This document shows positions 46,403 through 59,162 of a stretch of DNA of 64,000 bases, piece after piece. Made by a program: the position numbers and the translations under genes. The stretch's first letter is position 1. Each line of letters opens with the position of its first letter. The stretch is from Acarospora socialis (Eukaryota > Ascomycota > Lecanoromycetes > Acarosporales > Acarosporaceae). The notes below the pieces were generated by a model that was not told where the DNA came from, made no database searches, and worked only from the letters and a program-made list of their open reading frames with translations. Location of the stretch: contig JAMYGW020000002.1 of the NCBI GenBank assembly GCA_025617375.2, positions 1,674,001 to 1,738,000 on the forward strand, read 5' to 3'.

Positions 46403-48569
46403 GGGGTTTGTGGCTGCGTGCTTTGGCTTGGTTGGTGATGGCTGACGATTGTTGAGGAAGGGATGATGACATGCAATAATGCAGATGAATGTAATGCGTT
46501 GAGCCAGTGGAAGTCGTACAGGTAGTACACATCGATCGATTTGCCTCCTGCCTCCTATAATGTATACACCAATATCTAAATACACACAGCTTTCGCATCA
46601 ATAAAACTAACTCGAAAATACAACGGATTCCAGAATGCGCCTTAATTGTCCACTTTCAAATCAGTACGTCCACCCTTTGCCTACTCTTCACTATTCTAAT
46701 CCCACTCTGCTCCGGCGCAGAACTGGATCTCACCCACCCTCCGTCTCCATCTCCGTCCTCCACGCGTTTACAGCGTTGACAAACTACAACCTCAGAATCT
46801 CAAAGCGCCCAAACTCAGACTCCGTAGTGGCAATGCCTAGCGTCCGGCTCACGGTGCGGAGTGCCTTGACGTCCAGCATCTAGTTCTAATCCGTAGGTTT
46901 GGAGCCCGAGACGCTATCCTCTATTCATCCCTCTCCCGCCATCCCCGCAAGGCTCGAAGAACCCTTCCTCGTCGCCACGACCTTCCCCTATCGACCACGT
47001 CTTATGGCTTTCAAGTCAAGCCATCTTACCCCACCCCTCTCAACCGCACGTCACGCGACCTTGCCTCCCAGCTGCCCTCACCGTCTCCGAACCCACTCTC
47101 CACTCCTCTCGACCCTCGCCCCTAATCTCTCCGCGCCCCTTCCCTTCCGTACCCTGCAAGCGCGTCGTCGAGGCCGCTATATTAGCCTGGCGGTGCACCC
47201 CATCTTACACCCTACCGTCCTTCTTCCTCACGGCCCCCAAATGCAAAAAAGAACACAGTACTTTCCGCTCCAGTCACACACGCCTGCCATGACAGAATTC
47301 TCATGCGCCATAGGCGTCAGGCGTCAGGCGTCTTCAAGCGCAACACGCGTCCGTTCCATCTTATCCCTCCACGGAGTCGAATCAACACATGCCTGTGTCA
47401 AAACAACAGCCCGCCATCTCCGGAGACCAAACCGCGAAAATCAACTCTTCACCTTCCAAGAAACACGGACCAAGAAGTCCCCCAAATCATCACCCTCGAC
47501 TCGCTCGGGCCATGGCACTCATCTACCATCCCATATCACTGAAGACGCAGCTGACCTGTCCCAGGACGGTAAGGGCGAAGAGTACGCTCACACAACTACC
47601 CATTCATGACCGCCACAGGGTGTCCCCCATCTCTGTCGAGAAGCGCCGTGAAGGTCTGTGCTTGCAGGCTGGCTGTCATCGCCTTGAGTTCTCGGATGAG
47701 CGTGGTTCAAGCCGCACGAGATCTCAGTCGCGAGAGTTGATGCAATGTGAGCTCGATGTTTTGCAGAGGTCGACACTAGCGGAGTGTTGGGCAGCAAATC
47801 AGTCAGATGTATGCGCGATCAGCTTTGGACGAGGTGAGATACGAGAAACCTTCACGCGACGACGGGACGGGATGCTGAGAGGAAGGGGGACGGGGAAAGT
47901 CCCCCGAGGAGCTCGACGACAGCTGAAACGGTACAAGGCCTGTCTCATTGCTTGCATGGCCTGGCTTTCTGTGCGCTTGCGCTATGCTGGCTTCCACTGG
48001 TGGAGTACCTTGCTCTGTGCTGGTACGATGGCGGTGTCTGGACGTTTTGTTCGGTGCCTGTAAGACGAGACGGGAGGGACACGGCGAGTATGGTTCCAGG
48101 TAGACGGAGGTCGAGAAATGGCGGCCGGTGTGGGCTCCGCGCCAGAGACAAATGTACGATTGAAGGAAGGATCCTCAGCCCTATGCGTCAATTTTGTCGA
48201 TTGAAATCGCTGTCATCGATAATAGATGGTTAGGGAGCCCTCTCCGTATGGTACAGGATGCTTGTCCAGAAAGATCAATTCAATTCATACCTGCTTCGAT
48301 TGTCTGCCGAGTGAGGATATCTATATTCCCGTTCTTAGCAACCGAACGAGGCTTCTGTTTCTGCTAAACCGTACTATACTTCTAAACTGGCGATTTGGAG
48401 TTAACTCCTTCGATGATATCATCTCAGCAGCTTATCCGGTGGCTTTAGAAACTGAATCGGTGCATGTGTCAGGATCATCTGTCAACGTTTGAGGTTAGGG
48501 CACAACGAGTAGGAGTGCACCAGGTCAAATCCTACCACACTCCCAACGCACACTTCTTCGATAGGCTGT
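46403..48569. other. 2.2-kb region without a confident gene
   Basis: GC-rich sequence with overlapping open frames (46899-47609 and 47389-48063, plus) that are Pro/Ser/Arg-rich and show no motif. They are probably chance frames. A short tandem of GGCGTCA lies near 47,306-47,328. The right part may hold the promoter and first exon of the next gene. Confidence 0.4.
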
Positions 48570-49396
48570 TTGATATGGACCACCGTACCAAGCCTGCTCA
48601 AGAGGAAGATCGACAAGGCCAACAAGAAAAGGGACGTTATCCAAGACCGTTTGACGGAGGTACAGGCCCAACGCAAAGAACTCCGGCATCGTATGGTGGA
48701 GATGGAACAGGAAAGGAAGACCTTTCAAGGACTCCCATTGCGATTGACTCAGCTATTCATTCAGCAATTTGGCCAGAGACCCGGCAAGGAACACGTATCC
48801 TTTCAATTCAAGGTCTGGATTGCTGCGATGTTTCCGGCAGCACCCAGTCCGGAGCGTGTGGCGTTATCAGCGATCGGGAGTACTTCGGTCCAGAGATACA
48901 ACGCTCTTCAGGAGGAGGAGGAGCCTAGAGTACTGTCACTGGGCTCAACGGCCTCAGAACTTTCGCCGTGGCTCGCACGTACCGGATGGCGGACCACCTG
49001 GCTGGCCCTGACGCTCTAGCCTTCACAGCCTTGACCAGGTTTGCGATGAGTGCGGAGCCTGCTCTCGAGACACTTTGTGCAGTGGCCAAGGTGGTCTTGA
49101 ATCACTGTGATGTTGAAGCGCAGCCAGCCAACTGTCCCGCTCACATCAGACAGATGCTGAACGCACTCGTACTCCCACGTTGGCCATTTTCCGTCCGGTG
49201 GCGCTGTGTTGAAGTGCTCCGATGCAGATTGGCATGTCGTGGACGGACGCATCTGGATCTTCATGGTGGTAGTATTGTTGTTGGCGCCGTACTAGTTGGT
49301 GGGTGGGGGTACGTGAAGGCGCGGATGGGCGAAGTACAGTACCGAAGAGGAGGGGCCAGGAGCGAGGGAAGTGGAGGGGTGGCGATTGGGGTTTGA
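48570..49396 (+). CDS. Unrecognised protein with coiled coil, two visible exons, 5' end unresolved
   Basis: A plus-strand frame opens with WTTVPSLLKRKIDKANKK and a predicted coiled coil rich in Lys, Glu, Gln and Arg (about 48,600-48,730). A globular stretch with LRLTQLFIQQFGQ and VWIAAMFPAAP follows. A 50-bp intron fits well (48979-49028, donor GTACCG, branch-like CTGAC, acceptor CACAG). It connects to a second open stretch with FAMSAEPALETLCAVAKVVL and a hydrophobic segment (GGSIVVGAVLVGGWGYV) before the stop at 49,396. The frame has no ATG near its left end, so at least one upstream exon is missing; an acceptor TTCGATAG at 48,564 could precede it. I do not recognise the family. The hydrophobic segment suggests a membrane-associated protein. 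Confidence 0.45.
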
Positions 49397-50939
49397 GTCC
49401 GGAGATGGCGTGGCAGAGATGGAGGAGAGCGGGTATGAAGAGTGGGATTGGGATCAGTAACTGTCGTCTGTGACGGCCTGTAACTAGTCAAAGGGATGGA
49501 TGAATGAAGAGATCACATCCATCAGGCTCGTTCCTACGTTCCACACTACCGTCCAGCGTGCAACTTTGTATGTAGCGTAAGCGGCCTTACGCGGACCAGG
49601 GTGCCGGGACTCTCTTTTACGGCGTCGGATGTATTTCAGTCTGTCCGCAACGGCGTGGGTTCGAGGTCTGAAGGGTCGAAGGCGATGCGGGAGGATAGCA
49701 CAGTGAACGGAAAGCTGTGCTGTGCGCCAGCGAGGTGATGAGCTCCCGTGAGGGATGCGGAGAGAGCACTGGATGGCTTATTGCCAAGTCGTGCTCGATC
49801 GTAAGAGTGTAAGAGTTGAGACACTAGTGTGCATGATGATACTGCTAATTTCTGCCAAGCACAGTAGCTACTGAGGCAACTTCGAGAGAGATGCTCCGTC
49901 CTATTAGGGGGGTATCCTTTCCTTACACCGTATCTCGAAAGCTTCCGGCACGGTAGTATACGATACTGGTCCGCCTCGAACGATCTATAAATCGTCTCTA
50001 GGCACCTTGACGCGAGGTTTCGGAGCTCCCTGTATGCTAGTCCTTGCCGTTCCATGTAGTATGTAGGGGGTCCAGAGCTGAGGCCGGTGCAGGAGGCGAT
50101 ATAGCCGTTTGTATAGGGTTTTAGCACTGTTGCTATGGCTTTAACATGGAGAGATGGTGAGGCTTGGATGATTGAATGGTGAACGAGTCTTCGAGTGGAA
50201 CTCTTGTTTGGAAGGAGGCTCTGCTTTACACTTGTCAGATCCTGGGCTCTCGTATGGTCTGAGGGATCATGTAGGGAGAAGTTGCAGGAATCTCACAAAG
50301 AACATGAATCTAGGCAGCGACGTCTGATGAACAGCATGATAACACGCGCATGGCGCTACGGAGTGCACAGTTAGTCTAAATATAAGTAGATTATCTCGAT
50401 AAGGTAGAGTCAGCTCATCAAGCATTCTATAGCAAATAGCCTCAGAGGATAGAACAGGGTGCCAGACCCTTTCAGTTCGGCGAGGAAGCCACGGGAACTG
50501 ACGATGGCAGTAATGCGCCCAGGCGTAGCTAGAGTGAAGCCTCAGTCCATGGATCGGTATGCGGTTTCAGTCCTGGCCACAGAGGTGTAGGCCGGGGCAT
50601 GGATAGAGCGGCTTGAACAGCCAAGCAATAAATCTAACACGACACAGATAGCCTGTAGGCTAGGATTGGACGTAATGCTGGTTCCGCTTGAAGCGCTGTT
50701 ATTCTCGAAGGCTGCGTTCGTAGGTAGGTTGGAACATGCTGTCTCATTGAACTAACAAAGGGCAACACCAGACCGAACGAGAACCCATCAGTTTGGAGAC
50801 CTTGCTCGACACTTGCTCAGGTGAATCTGAGTGTTCGGTGACAAGGCACCAATGAAACAGTATGACCCAACGGAGAGAGCGGGCAGGAACCATTGTGTTC
50901 TATAGCTTCAATGAACGCACTGAAGTGTGGATCATGAAT

Positions 50940-51296
50940 CTATGCTTCCATAAGTTTCGTAATTAGTTGCAGAGAGATGCGATCGTGAAGCGTAGATATG
51001 GAACTGGATACAGTGGTAGAAAGCGTATCAGTAAACATCTCTTGCATGTGTAGCATGCAATTTTCCACGCCTGATACAAGACTCGCGCCTTGTATATGCT
51101 GAGGTGGACAAAGAGAGGTAGGTAACTGAAGCACTACGGACAAGATTCCGTAATAGATCTCTCCCATAAAGACAACTGTGCTGCTTAGTCCGTATGTTGA
51201 GTACGAGCTTGCCGTACTGACAACATAGAAAGCCCTGAGGACATTCTCAGGGTTATGCATCAAGGCCCAGAGGAGGAGTCCGACAGCTTCAACCAC
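50940..51296 (-). CDS. Possible small membrane-associated protein
   Basis: 118 codons from an ATG on the minus strand, rich in hydrophobic stretches (VGLLLWALMHNPENVL, YYGILSVVLQLP). The frame stays open about 25 more codons upstream. It has no recognised motif and no splice support. Listed because its composition is more protein-like than other frames in this gene-poor region. Confidence 0.2.
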   Translation of the reverse strand: MVEAVGLLLWALMHNPENVLRAFYVVSTASSYSTYGLSSTVVFMGEIYYGILSVVLQLPTSLCPPQHIQGASLVSGVENCMLHMQEMFTDTLSTTVSSSISTLHDRISLQLITKLMEA

Positions 51297-54200
51297 GAAG
51301 TCTTGACCAAGGCTTGCCCAATATGGTAAGATACCATCGTGGTTGACGGGTCTGCTGCATCACGACAACAGTTGTAATGGCTCCTCCCTGTAGTAAGGGT
51401 AATGAATCGCCCCTTGGAGGTGTCCAGAAAGCTCATCTGATCGGTGCCTTGAGAGGACCCACAAGCAGGTGCCACTATGGAAGACTTTAGGAACCTAAGA
51501 TGGTCGACTGACAAGCCGTCCCGAGGGAGTAATGGAGTCGACCTTGGCTCCCTTTGAAGCTCCTATAAGTCGACCGATCTGCAAGCTACAGTAATCCGGT
51601 CAGTAGTGTCCTCAGAGTGTCACCGAACTTTGACAGAAAGGATACCGAACAGGAGCGTTGAAGACCAACGAACGGGGAGTCTGCTGTGTGGGTGTTGTTG
51701 ACTACGTTAGGCACAAGAGGTCGAGCAATGGCCGTCATCTGTCTTTGAGCAGTGTAGGCAGGTCAGCGAGGTCCTTCTTCCGCTTGAACACGTCCTCAGC
51801 TTGACCAAGCCTGACTCGCACCAAACTGGGCCGCCTAACGAGCGACACCTCAGGCACAGTTGTGGAGTTGGACAGAACATGAACGACGGGAGGTCGTATT
51901 AGGATGCCTAGCAAAGGAGTCAACATCTCGTAGTTGTAGTGTCGAATTCTAAGGGTCCTCGTACAAGTACAAGGGGGAACGTTACCTTGGTCATGCGAAA
52001 TCCCGAAACTTCCGATCAAGTCACCGCCCGAGCATGCGGACGATGGCCTGATGCAGAGAGAAAATCCAAGATAGCAACCGTCAGAACCAGCAGTCTCGTT
52101 CCAAATGATCTCAATCGGTTGACCGGCATTGAATCGAATCTCTCGGAAGGGTCTTCACATGGTCAATGCAAGATGCCGTCCATGTCCTGTATCTCGCATC
52201 CCCTTGTCCGGTATGACGAGTACGTTGTGGTAACAGATGGCTGGCGGCATATAGAGAGCTCTTCGGTTTACTCAACATGCCGATGATCTGCCTGATGCGC
52301 CGGACGATGGTCTCCTGCGTTGAATCCTGATCATTCTGCTTTCGAGAACTGCTCCATGCTCCCCTCTCCCCTCTGACCTGATACGATGCTCTGTCAAGTG
52401 ACCGATATATTGCTCTATTTTCAGCATGTCGCTACGAACGACAAGACTAAGGTAGGCATAGATTGATTGTCTCTACCGACAGGTCCTACTGCATCTAACT
52501 CGTACAACCTGCACGAAAAGAGAGGTAGCAACGGAAGCTGCCGTTTCCCTACAGCTTACTCTGCTATCGAACCGGTACAGTAAATTACAAGGTAAATTAG
52601 AGAAAAAAGAGAGCGGCTATCTGGAAGAAAGTGGCGTGCTGAACTCGATGCTTTCGCAGGGATGAACGATAATACCGTAAGGTGGTGGCTCATAAGAGAA
52701 GGGTAAGGCATGTGCTTCGCTAGCATGATCGGCCCCGAGTGAAAGACTTGTCGCGTGGCAGCAGGGTATCCGGTGTGGAAGTCTATTTGCGCCCGACAGC
52801 GGGGCTTATGGGATGGTCCCAAAGGCTTTCTTCGTCACCAAATGGATGGGTGCTCCCTTTCGACGGGTGTGGCAGACTCATCCCGATGGATTTAGTGTCG
52901 GTGTCGCCGATGCAAGGGCCTGAGCCGCAGATGTTGGGTTCTCGGTAAAGTACGAGTACATACCTTACACAGTGCAGAGTAGATGTAAGTGTATGCGACT
53001 CGTACAAGGGTGAAAGTGTAGGAAGAATTCACACTGCTGTACGCATACGGTATCTACCTAGGGTTGGATTTGGTGAGATACTCTAAAGAAGAGATGGGCT
53101 CTTGATGCGCGCCAGCAGGATCAACTCCCAGATCTCTTACAGGGAGGGCATAAGGTGAGACATGGTCCCTCCAGCTTAACTGTACAGGGTAAAGGCAAAC
53201 AGCGTCATACCTATACGTACTCTACGTTGTACACATGTACAATATGCTCCAGGATCTGGCTCTTGGTTTTTTCTCCCACTTCCCCCGCCCTATCACGATT
53301 CACGACGCAAGGCGAACAGGATCTGAGAGGTAAGTGCCAAGGTGAGGGTGAGGGTGAAAGAGGCTGGACGGAAACCGATGGAGGGGGAAGACCGGGATGA
53401 TCTTGGTCCGTACCTTAGTCTCTCGCTAAGCGGGGTCTGTGGTTGGTCAGCTCTCTTCAACCGAACAAGTCCGGCTCATCAGCTCCCTGAGCCGTGCATT
53501 GATGATTGAGCTCTGGCCGAGTCTTTTTCCGGGAACAGGAAAGATGCAATTATGAAGAAGACAATGAGCATAAGGTACGAGTTGTACAACATTCTTCAGA
53601 TGCTTCCATCTTTACCGTAACTTGTACCGCATCTTTCGTTGTTGGTGACCGGTGTGTCGTTTTCTCTTGGTCAGTGGTCTAATAATATTGAATTCTTCTT
53701 CGATTTCTCTCTTACTTTCAACCACGTTGGAAAGCTACCTTATGGTGCACGTTGTCTGGAAGTTTGTTGCCAAGCAAATGGACCGTGCTTGTCGGAGGCG
53801 ACCGACTTGGGCGCGCGTCTAAAACGTCGCATGTGTCTGTGCACAAGATCCTTTATGCACGCATCCCATCCACTGCGCATTCATGCAATGCAGTATTTGT
53901 ACAACATCCCAATCGCAATCTGAGCAGAGCAGCCACCCACACTACTAGTTAAAAGTCGCTCGTTTAAATTTCAAATTTTACAGCCACTCCCCTTGCTTGA
54001 GGCGTCGAGATTGCCTTTCAGCCGGAACCACGTCCTCGGGTCGACCACCAACCATAAAACGTCATTCCTGTGGTGTGGGCCGGGTGTGATCAAGGGAGAG
54101 CAGAAGACAAAAGAGAACGAAGACAAAAGGGACGAAAATTCAGAAAGGGTGCGCAGCATGCCAGTTGAAAGCCTTGGAACCAATCGTCTTGATTACTTGT

Positions 54201-54378
54201 ACAGGATCTGATGTCCAAACGTACCGTAGGTCTATGCGGGCCCCCTCCCCAAATCTTACTGCATACATGTGCAGGAGCCATACATGTCGAATGCGGATGT
54301 GCTGTCCACGTGGATTTGGGGAACGAGGCCATGGTGGTGGGTGGTGGTGAACCCAAAAGATTTTGAGCCTCAAAGATT

Positions 54379-54449
54379 GGTACCTGTCACGCGAGGTGTG
54401 ATACTGGCTGGTACTGGTAAGGTACCGGCAAAGTACCGGTACTGGTACC
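54379..54449. repeat. Cluster of GGTACC palindromes
   Basis: Three GGTACC sites with intervening GGTACTGGTA and GTACCGGTACTGG words within 71 bp form overlapping direct and inverted repeats. Possible protein-binding cluster or simple local expansion. Confidence 0.5.
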
Positions 54450-55689
54450 TATCATCATCCCCATAATATTGGTTGCCGAGAGTTGATACACCTTACTTTA
54501 CTCCAGACCTGCCGTCAAGTGTCAGACCGGTTTAGCCAAAGCCTTTCGTTCCGTGTTCGTATCTGATGACTCCAGCTTAATCTCTTACCTCCGATACTTG
54601 GAACTAATGTACGATTAATTACTCGAGTGAAAGTCGACATAGGATATACAAGAATCAACCTACCTAAACAAGAACCCGTGAAACCCAGCCCTGCAGCCAT
54701 CAACCTCATTTCCATTTCAGGATTGGATTGCGTGCAAAGATCAAGATCTGATCGACAGGCTTGCACTACTACAATGATTACTACCGGGCCATCCACAGGG
54801 AGATGTCTCAGAATGCTTGTCAAGCCAAGGGACCAGTCAATAAACGATACTCTGTGAAATAATGACTATACATGACTATATTTACTCCGAGGATGATCGT
54901 ACGAGTACGACCTTGGCTAGGGCATTTACACACGCATCTCGCAACAGGAAAGGGAAAAAGCAAATAATTCGACGCCAAGAATTGGGCCAATGCACTGTCA
55001 CAATCCATGTGCGGGCGTGCCTTTTCTCCATTTGGATCTAACACCCATCCGGTTTTCTAGGGAGGTACTATATTCTTTGATGTACATATATACTCCGTAC
55101 AAGACACTGGTACTACTCCGTAGTCATCTGATCTCCTCTTCGTTCGAGAAAATACCACCAGCACCGTGCAGGCTTACAAGGAAGAGAAACTCCATTTGAC
55201 GTCGCTCTTGAGATCTCCTGCTCATTATCAGAACCATTGCTCAGGTCCGAGTAGCGGAGATTGGTCATTTGATGGTTCACGGAATGATAAGTTCTTGGCA
55301 CGACTTTGGGGATTTTCTTCCACCCATATACTTGTACCTTGCTTTACTCTTTCTACCCTGCCGTCCAGGTCGCTTACCCGGCAAAGGAAGATGCATCATT
55401 CGTTCATCAATTGGCCCCATCTTCCAAAATATCATCCCTAACACCCTCCTGTCTCATGCAGTTCAATGACATTACCTTAAATTGACAATGGTCAGGTCTG
55501 TTTCCTTGACGTCTGACTTCAACTGATTCGTATCATATCCCGGACCCGATCGAGGTCGAAGAAGTTGATTTTAATAGTTTCGATGAGGGGTTGCCCTCCA
55601 AACCTTTACCTGTTACCATCCTGGTATCTGTCAAACCAGCCCATGTCGATCTCGGCCTTTTGTCCCCCAACGTAGCCGTCAGAGTACAG

Positions 55690-56014
55690 ATACCTACCTA
55701 CCTACCATACCCTACCGACTTACCCTACCTTTACTTGACACCTCTGTAGTATAAACAAATGGAAGGAGGAATGCAATGCTTTACAGTCCGTAACCACACT
55801 ACAAAATCCTCCCGGCTAAATTATTGAAAGGGTGCTGGCATATGGCAAGATCTATTGGGCGGCCTGGTCTGTACCTACATACGACAATATCTTAACAAAC
55901 CAATACTCGTCCTCTTCCATCCGATACCTTAGAGAACGAACTAGAACAGGCACTCGTACGTGTACTCACCTTACCTATCTTACCTTACAAATAGTAAGGT
56001 ACCTGGTAAGGTAG
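55690..56014. repeat. TACC/TTACC-rich tract with imperfect hairpin
   Basis: At 55,691-55,732 there is a run of TACC and TTACC words. At about 55,970-56,014 CCTTACC...CTTACCTTAC faces GTAAGGTACCTGGTAAGG across a 5-base loop (AAATA), giving an imperfect inverted repeat of about 18-20 bp arms. Confidence 0.5.
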
Positions 56015-57455
56015 GGTATCCAAGGTACCTCCTGGTAGCCATTGTCCCGCATTGACCACGGACCGAACCAATCTCTCCAGAGGCTTTTGCGTTCTTCATT
56101 CCGTCCACCACACACGCGCTTACCATGCGACCTTTTACCTTTTATCTTTACTTCACCTTACCTGAATCTCTATAGTTGATCGCCTTTACCGAATGAGGAG
56201 AAAGGCGCCCTTCATTACCTTACCCAGCTTGGATCCAGATCGGTGACACGATGGTCCAAACGGTTAGCTTACGGGGAGTCCAAAGATAAGTTGGAGTGAC
56301 AAGATTTCATATGTAAGTCAAGTATCGTGCTGGTTTGCACTCTCGAGTACCTGTTGCTGCGACTCGTGCTTCCAGACCCTGAATCTGTGACTCGAGGCAT
56401 TCTGTGTTACCTTTATTCATTTCGAGGAGCAGGTTATTGATAATCAATTCCTCTACTTCTTCTCCGGATTCCCACCTCTCCTTCCTTTCTGCTGCCTACC
56501 AGGCTACTGGTTCGACCTTGACTGCACCCTAAAGTACTCGACCCGCACTCGTCTTTCTCATATCCTTACATCTGACTAACGTCAAGTGGCTTCGAAGAAC
56601 CCTACCAAAGGCCGCCGAGATTCCCAGAATTAGCTGCACGAATCACTCGTTAGCCCGGCAGGGCCATTGTACGAGTAGCTTGGGATCCATTACGCGAGAA
56701 GCCCGCATCCAGCCTTCAAGACCGCCATCCGCCCCTCTAAAAGCGCCCTGGTGGAACGAGCTTGAACATGTAACAAAGGGATCGACGTTCAATACCAACA
56801 ACCAGGTTGAACCTCAATAATAATCACTCGAAAAAATATCATCTCATCGATAGAGACGTGGACAGCTTTGATCTCTCTGTTTGTTGTGTTTTCTCAGCCC
56901 GCAACGACTACCATCGAGTGTTAATATCACACTCGTGCTGGACATAATTCAATTATCTGCGTCGCTGATCGACAGTGGAGCCGACCTTGTCCTTACGCTC
57001 TCCGCCAGCAAGGCACCATCCCAGTACACGTCTTAAGCGTGTTGATCCTCGTCGCTTTCCCGTTCATCAAATATCAACAATCTCGCAACCGGAGCACGAC
57101 CTCAGATTTACCGATCAAAATATTTTCAGTCAGACAATTTGATCACATTAGAATCTGAAGCCTCTTGTCTGCGAAGGTTAACGTCAGCACATCAACGTTG
57201 TCGGTATGTCTCCCCCGTACTTCTTGTTCATCTTATCATGAATCGAAATTCCAGGAAACTGACTGGAGTCGAAGCTTCTATAGCCTTCTCACTTGAACTT
57301 GTATCAAAATAAAACCTGTGTTGACGCTCTTGCGATCTGCCAATTTATTCTCTACTTTGGCCCGTAAGGAATAAACACCACCAAAACGAAACATCATCGG
57401 GATTTCATCCCAAAGAAGCTCCTTCTTGATTGCCAAGAACTGAGCGCACTTTCAG

Positions 57456-59162
57456 TCGTCAAAACGGCAGCTCTTACGCTTCCTTCATCGCGGGATCACT
57501 TCCGACTCCCGAGCTTTGTGCCTCGGACTCCACCGCAAACCCGGTATTCAATCTCACCGCCGTCTCCGGCAAACAGATATTCGTTGCCCCCGCTGGATTT
57601 CTCTCAGGGACAGTCGGGGCAGTACTGGCCCGGCGGCAACGCGTCCTCACCAGCTCTCGCGATCCCTCCGGGTCATACCCTACCCACTCCGCCGACACTG
57701 GAGACAGACGTCTGTAAGCCGCCCGGCCAACATCGCGAAGATCCATTCAATCTGGCGGCCGCGGCAGTTCAGCAGCCCGGAATGGTTTCCAACATGGATC
57801 CCTTGGGTGCTCCTCCCAGCTTTACCGCTCGAAGGTCAGCAGCCTCGAACCTGCCAACGTTCGAGCTCCCGCCTCCACAGCTGTCTCAAAAGTATCCTCC
57901 ATTCTCGACGATCAACGCAACTCAACCTTCACCGGCAAATGTGAGCGTTGGCAATCTCTTGACACCGCCATCAAACATCGCCGGAGAAAGCCTGACACCG
58001 ATTTCATCTGGCATGAACGGGCCCAGCTCCAGCGTCAATAACGGAATTTCCGCATATGCACCGAATGGCTTTTGGCCGCCTCCAGTGACAGGAACGACCC
58101 CGTACGGATTTGGTTCTGGTACCACTCCTCATGCGTGGGGTCAAGGTTCACTGAACCCGCTTTTTCCACCTCGCGCTATGTTCTCACCATCTTTGGGGTC
58201 AATCATGCGCAACAATTCGAATTCCCCCACGGCTACCGAGGGACTACCACCACCGCCATACGACTTCAACCAGCTCCCTCCATTTTCGACTTCAATGTCA
58301 ATGTCGGCGCCACCGGCTTTTGCAGTGCAGCAGCAAGCGATGGCCAATGCTCTGATGGACGCGCACACGCCAGTCTCGACCAATCCGCCGCAGGCGTCTC
58401 CAGTCCACGCCTCCGAGTCGTACATGCAAAGGCCACCCTTGACACCTTCATATTATAGTGGCTCACAGCCCTCCTCAACACCCCAGCAGGGTCATTTCCC
58501 ATCATACACTACTGCATCACCTGTACAGCAAAGCCCCATGACATCAAACGGAGGAGGTTCGAGGATATCACCGACCCCAAGCCAGCCGCCGATCTTACAT
58601 CCAGCACCAATACCACAACCGCACCATTTCTCCCGGCCGTTCACCTCCTACTCTCTTCCTGCTATGAATGGTCCGATCATGTCGAACGTACACAGTCCAA
58701 ATAGTCAGATGGCACTCGTTGGAGGCCTACCAGGTGGGATGATACCTGCATTCAACAGCGGCCACGCTGCGATGCAGCAGATGTACGGCCAACACCCATC
58801 ACAGCAGACGTCACAAAACGATCGGCCATTCAAATGCGATCAATGCCCGCAGAGCTTCAATCGTAACCACGATCTCAAGAGACACAAGCGGATTCATTTA
58901 GCCGTGAAGCCGTTCCCGTGTGGCCACTGTGACAAGAGCTTTTCGAGAAAAGACGCTCTCAAGGTCAGCTATGGCCCCATGTTATTGAATTCAACTCACC
59001 CGTTAACGCTCTTTGCAGAGGCACATACTCGTCAAAGGTTGTGGTAAATCTCACCCGTCTGATTCTACCATCAAGGAGCGAGATTCTTTATCTCCGGTCG
59101 GAAAATCAGAAGCGATGAGCAGCGACGCTGACGACCACCCGATGCTCAACGGGCATTCTTGA
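57456..59162 (+). CDS. seb1: C2H2 zinc-finger transcription factor, Seb1-like (stress response)
   Basis: A large open stretch from at least 57,518 to 58,963, then a 55-bp GT-AG intron (58964-59018) and a last exon to 59,162. The N-terminal ~435 residues are Pro/Ser/Gln-rich (RTPPQTRYSISPPSPANRY, NVSVGNLLTPPSN), as in fungal activators. Two zinc fingers close the protein: CDQCPQSFNRNHDLKRHKRIH (~440) and CGHCDKSFSRKDALK plus RHILVKGC from the last exon, so the intron splits the second finger. This finger pair matches my memory of fungal Seb1/SebA stress factors; SWI5/ACE2 are related. No ATG lies at the start of the frame. An acceptor (TTTCAG at 57,455) and a donor-like site near 57,205 suggest an upstream first exon I could not fix. 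The start given is therefore the exon edge. It is likely nuclear. Confidence 0.8.

Larger units (their letters stand above)
49397..57455. other. 8-kb gene-poor region upstream of the C2H2 factor
   Basis: No confident gene found. Minus-strand frames at 49636-50127 (163 codons) and 50940-51296 (118 codons, hydrophobic, extendable upstream without an ATG) are weak. From about 53,000 on, the sequence is rich in TACC, TTACC and GGTACC words, including a palindromic cluster at 54,379-54,449 and a hairpin near 55,970-56,014. The last ~1 kb is likely a long leader of the next gene, with a donor-like GGTATGT near 57,205. Confidence 0.45.

Noticed and set aside
46899-48063. Two overlapping plus-strand frames of 236 and 224 codons
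   Set aside because: Pro/Ser/Arg/His-rich with no domain, overlapping in different phases, no splice or start context. Probably chance in GC-rich DNA.
49636-50127. 163-codon minus-strand frame
   Set aside because: Basic, Ser/Leu-rich composition without motif or supporting context.
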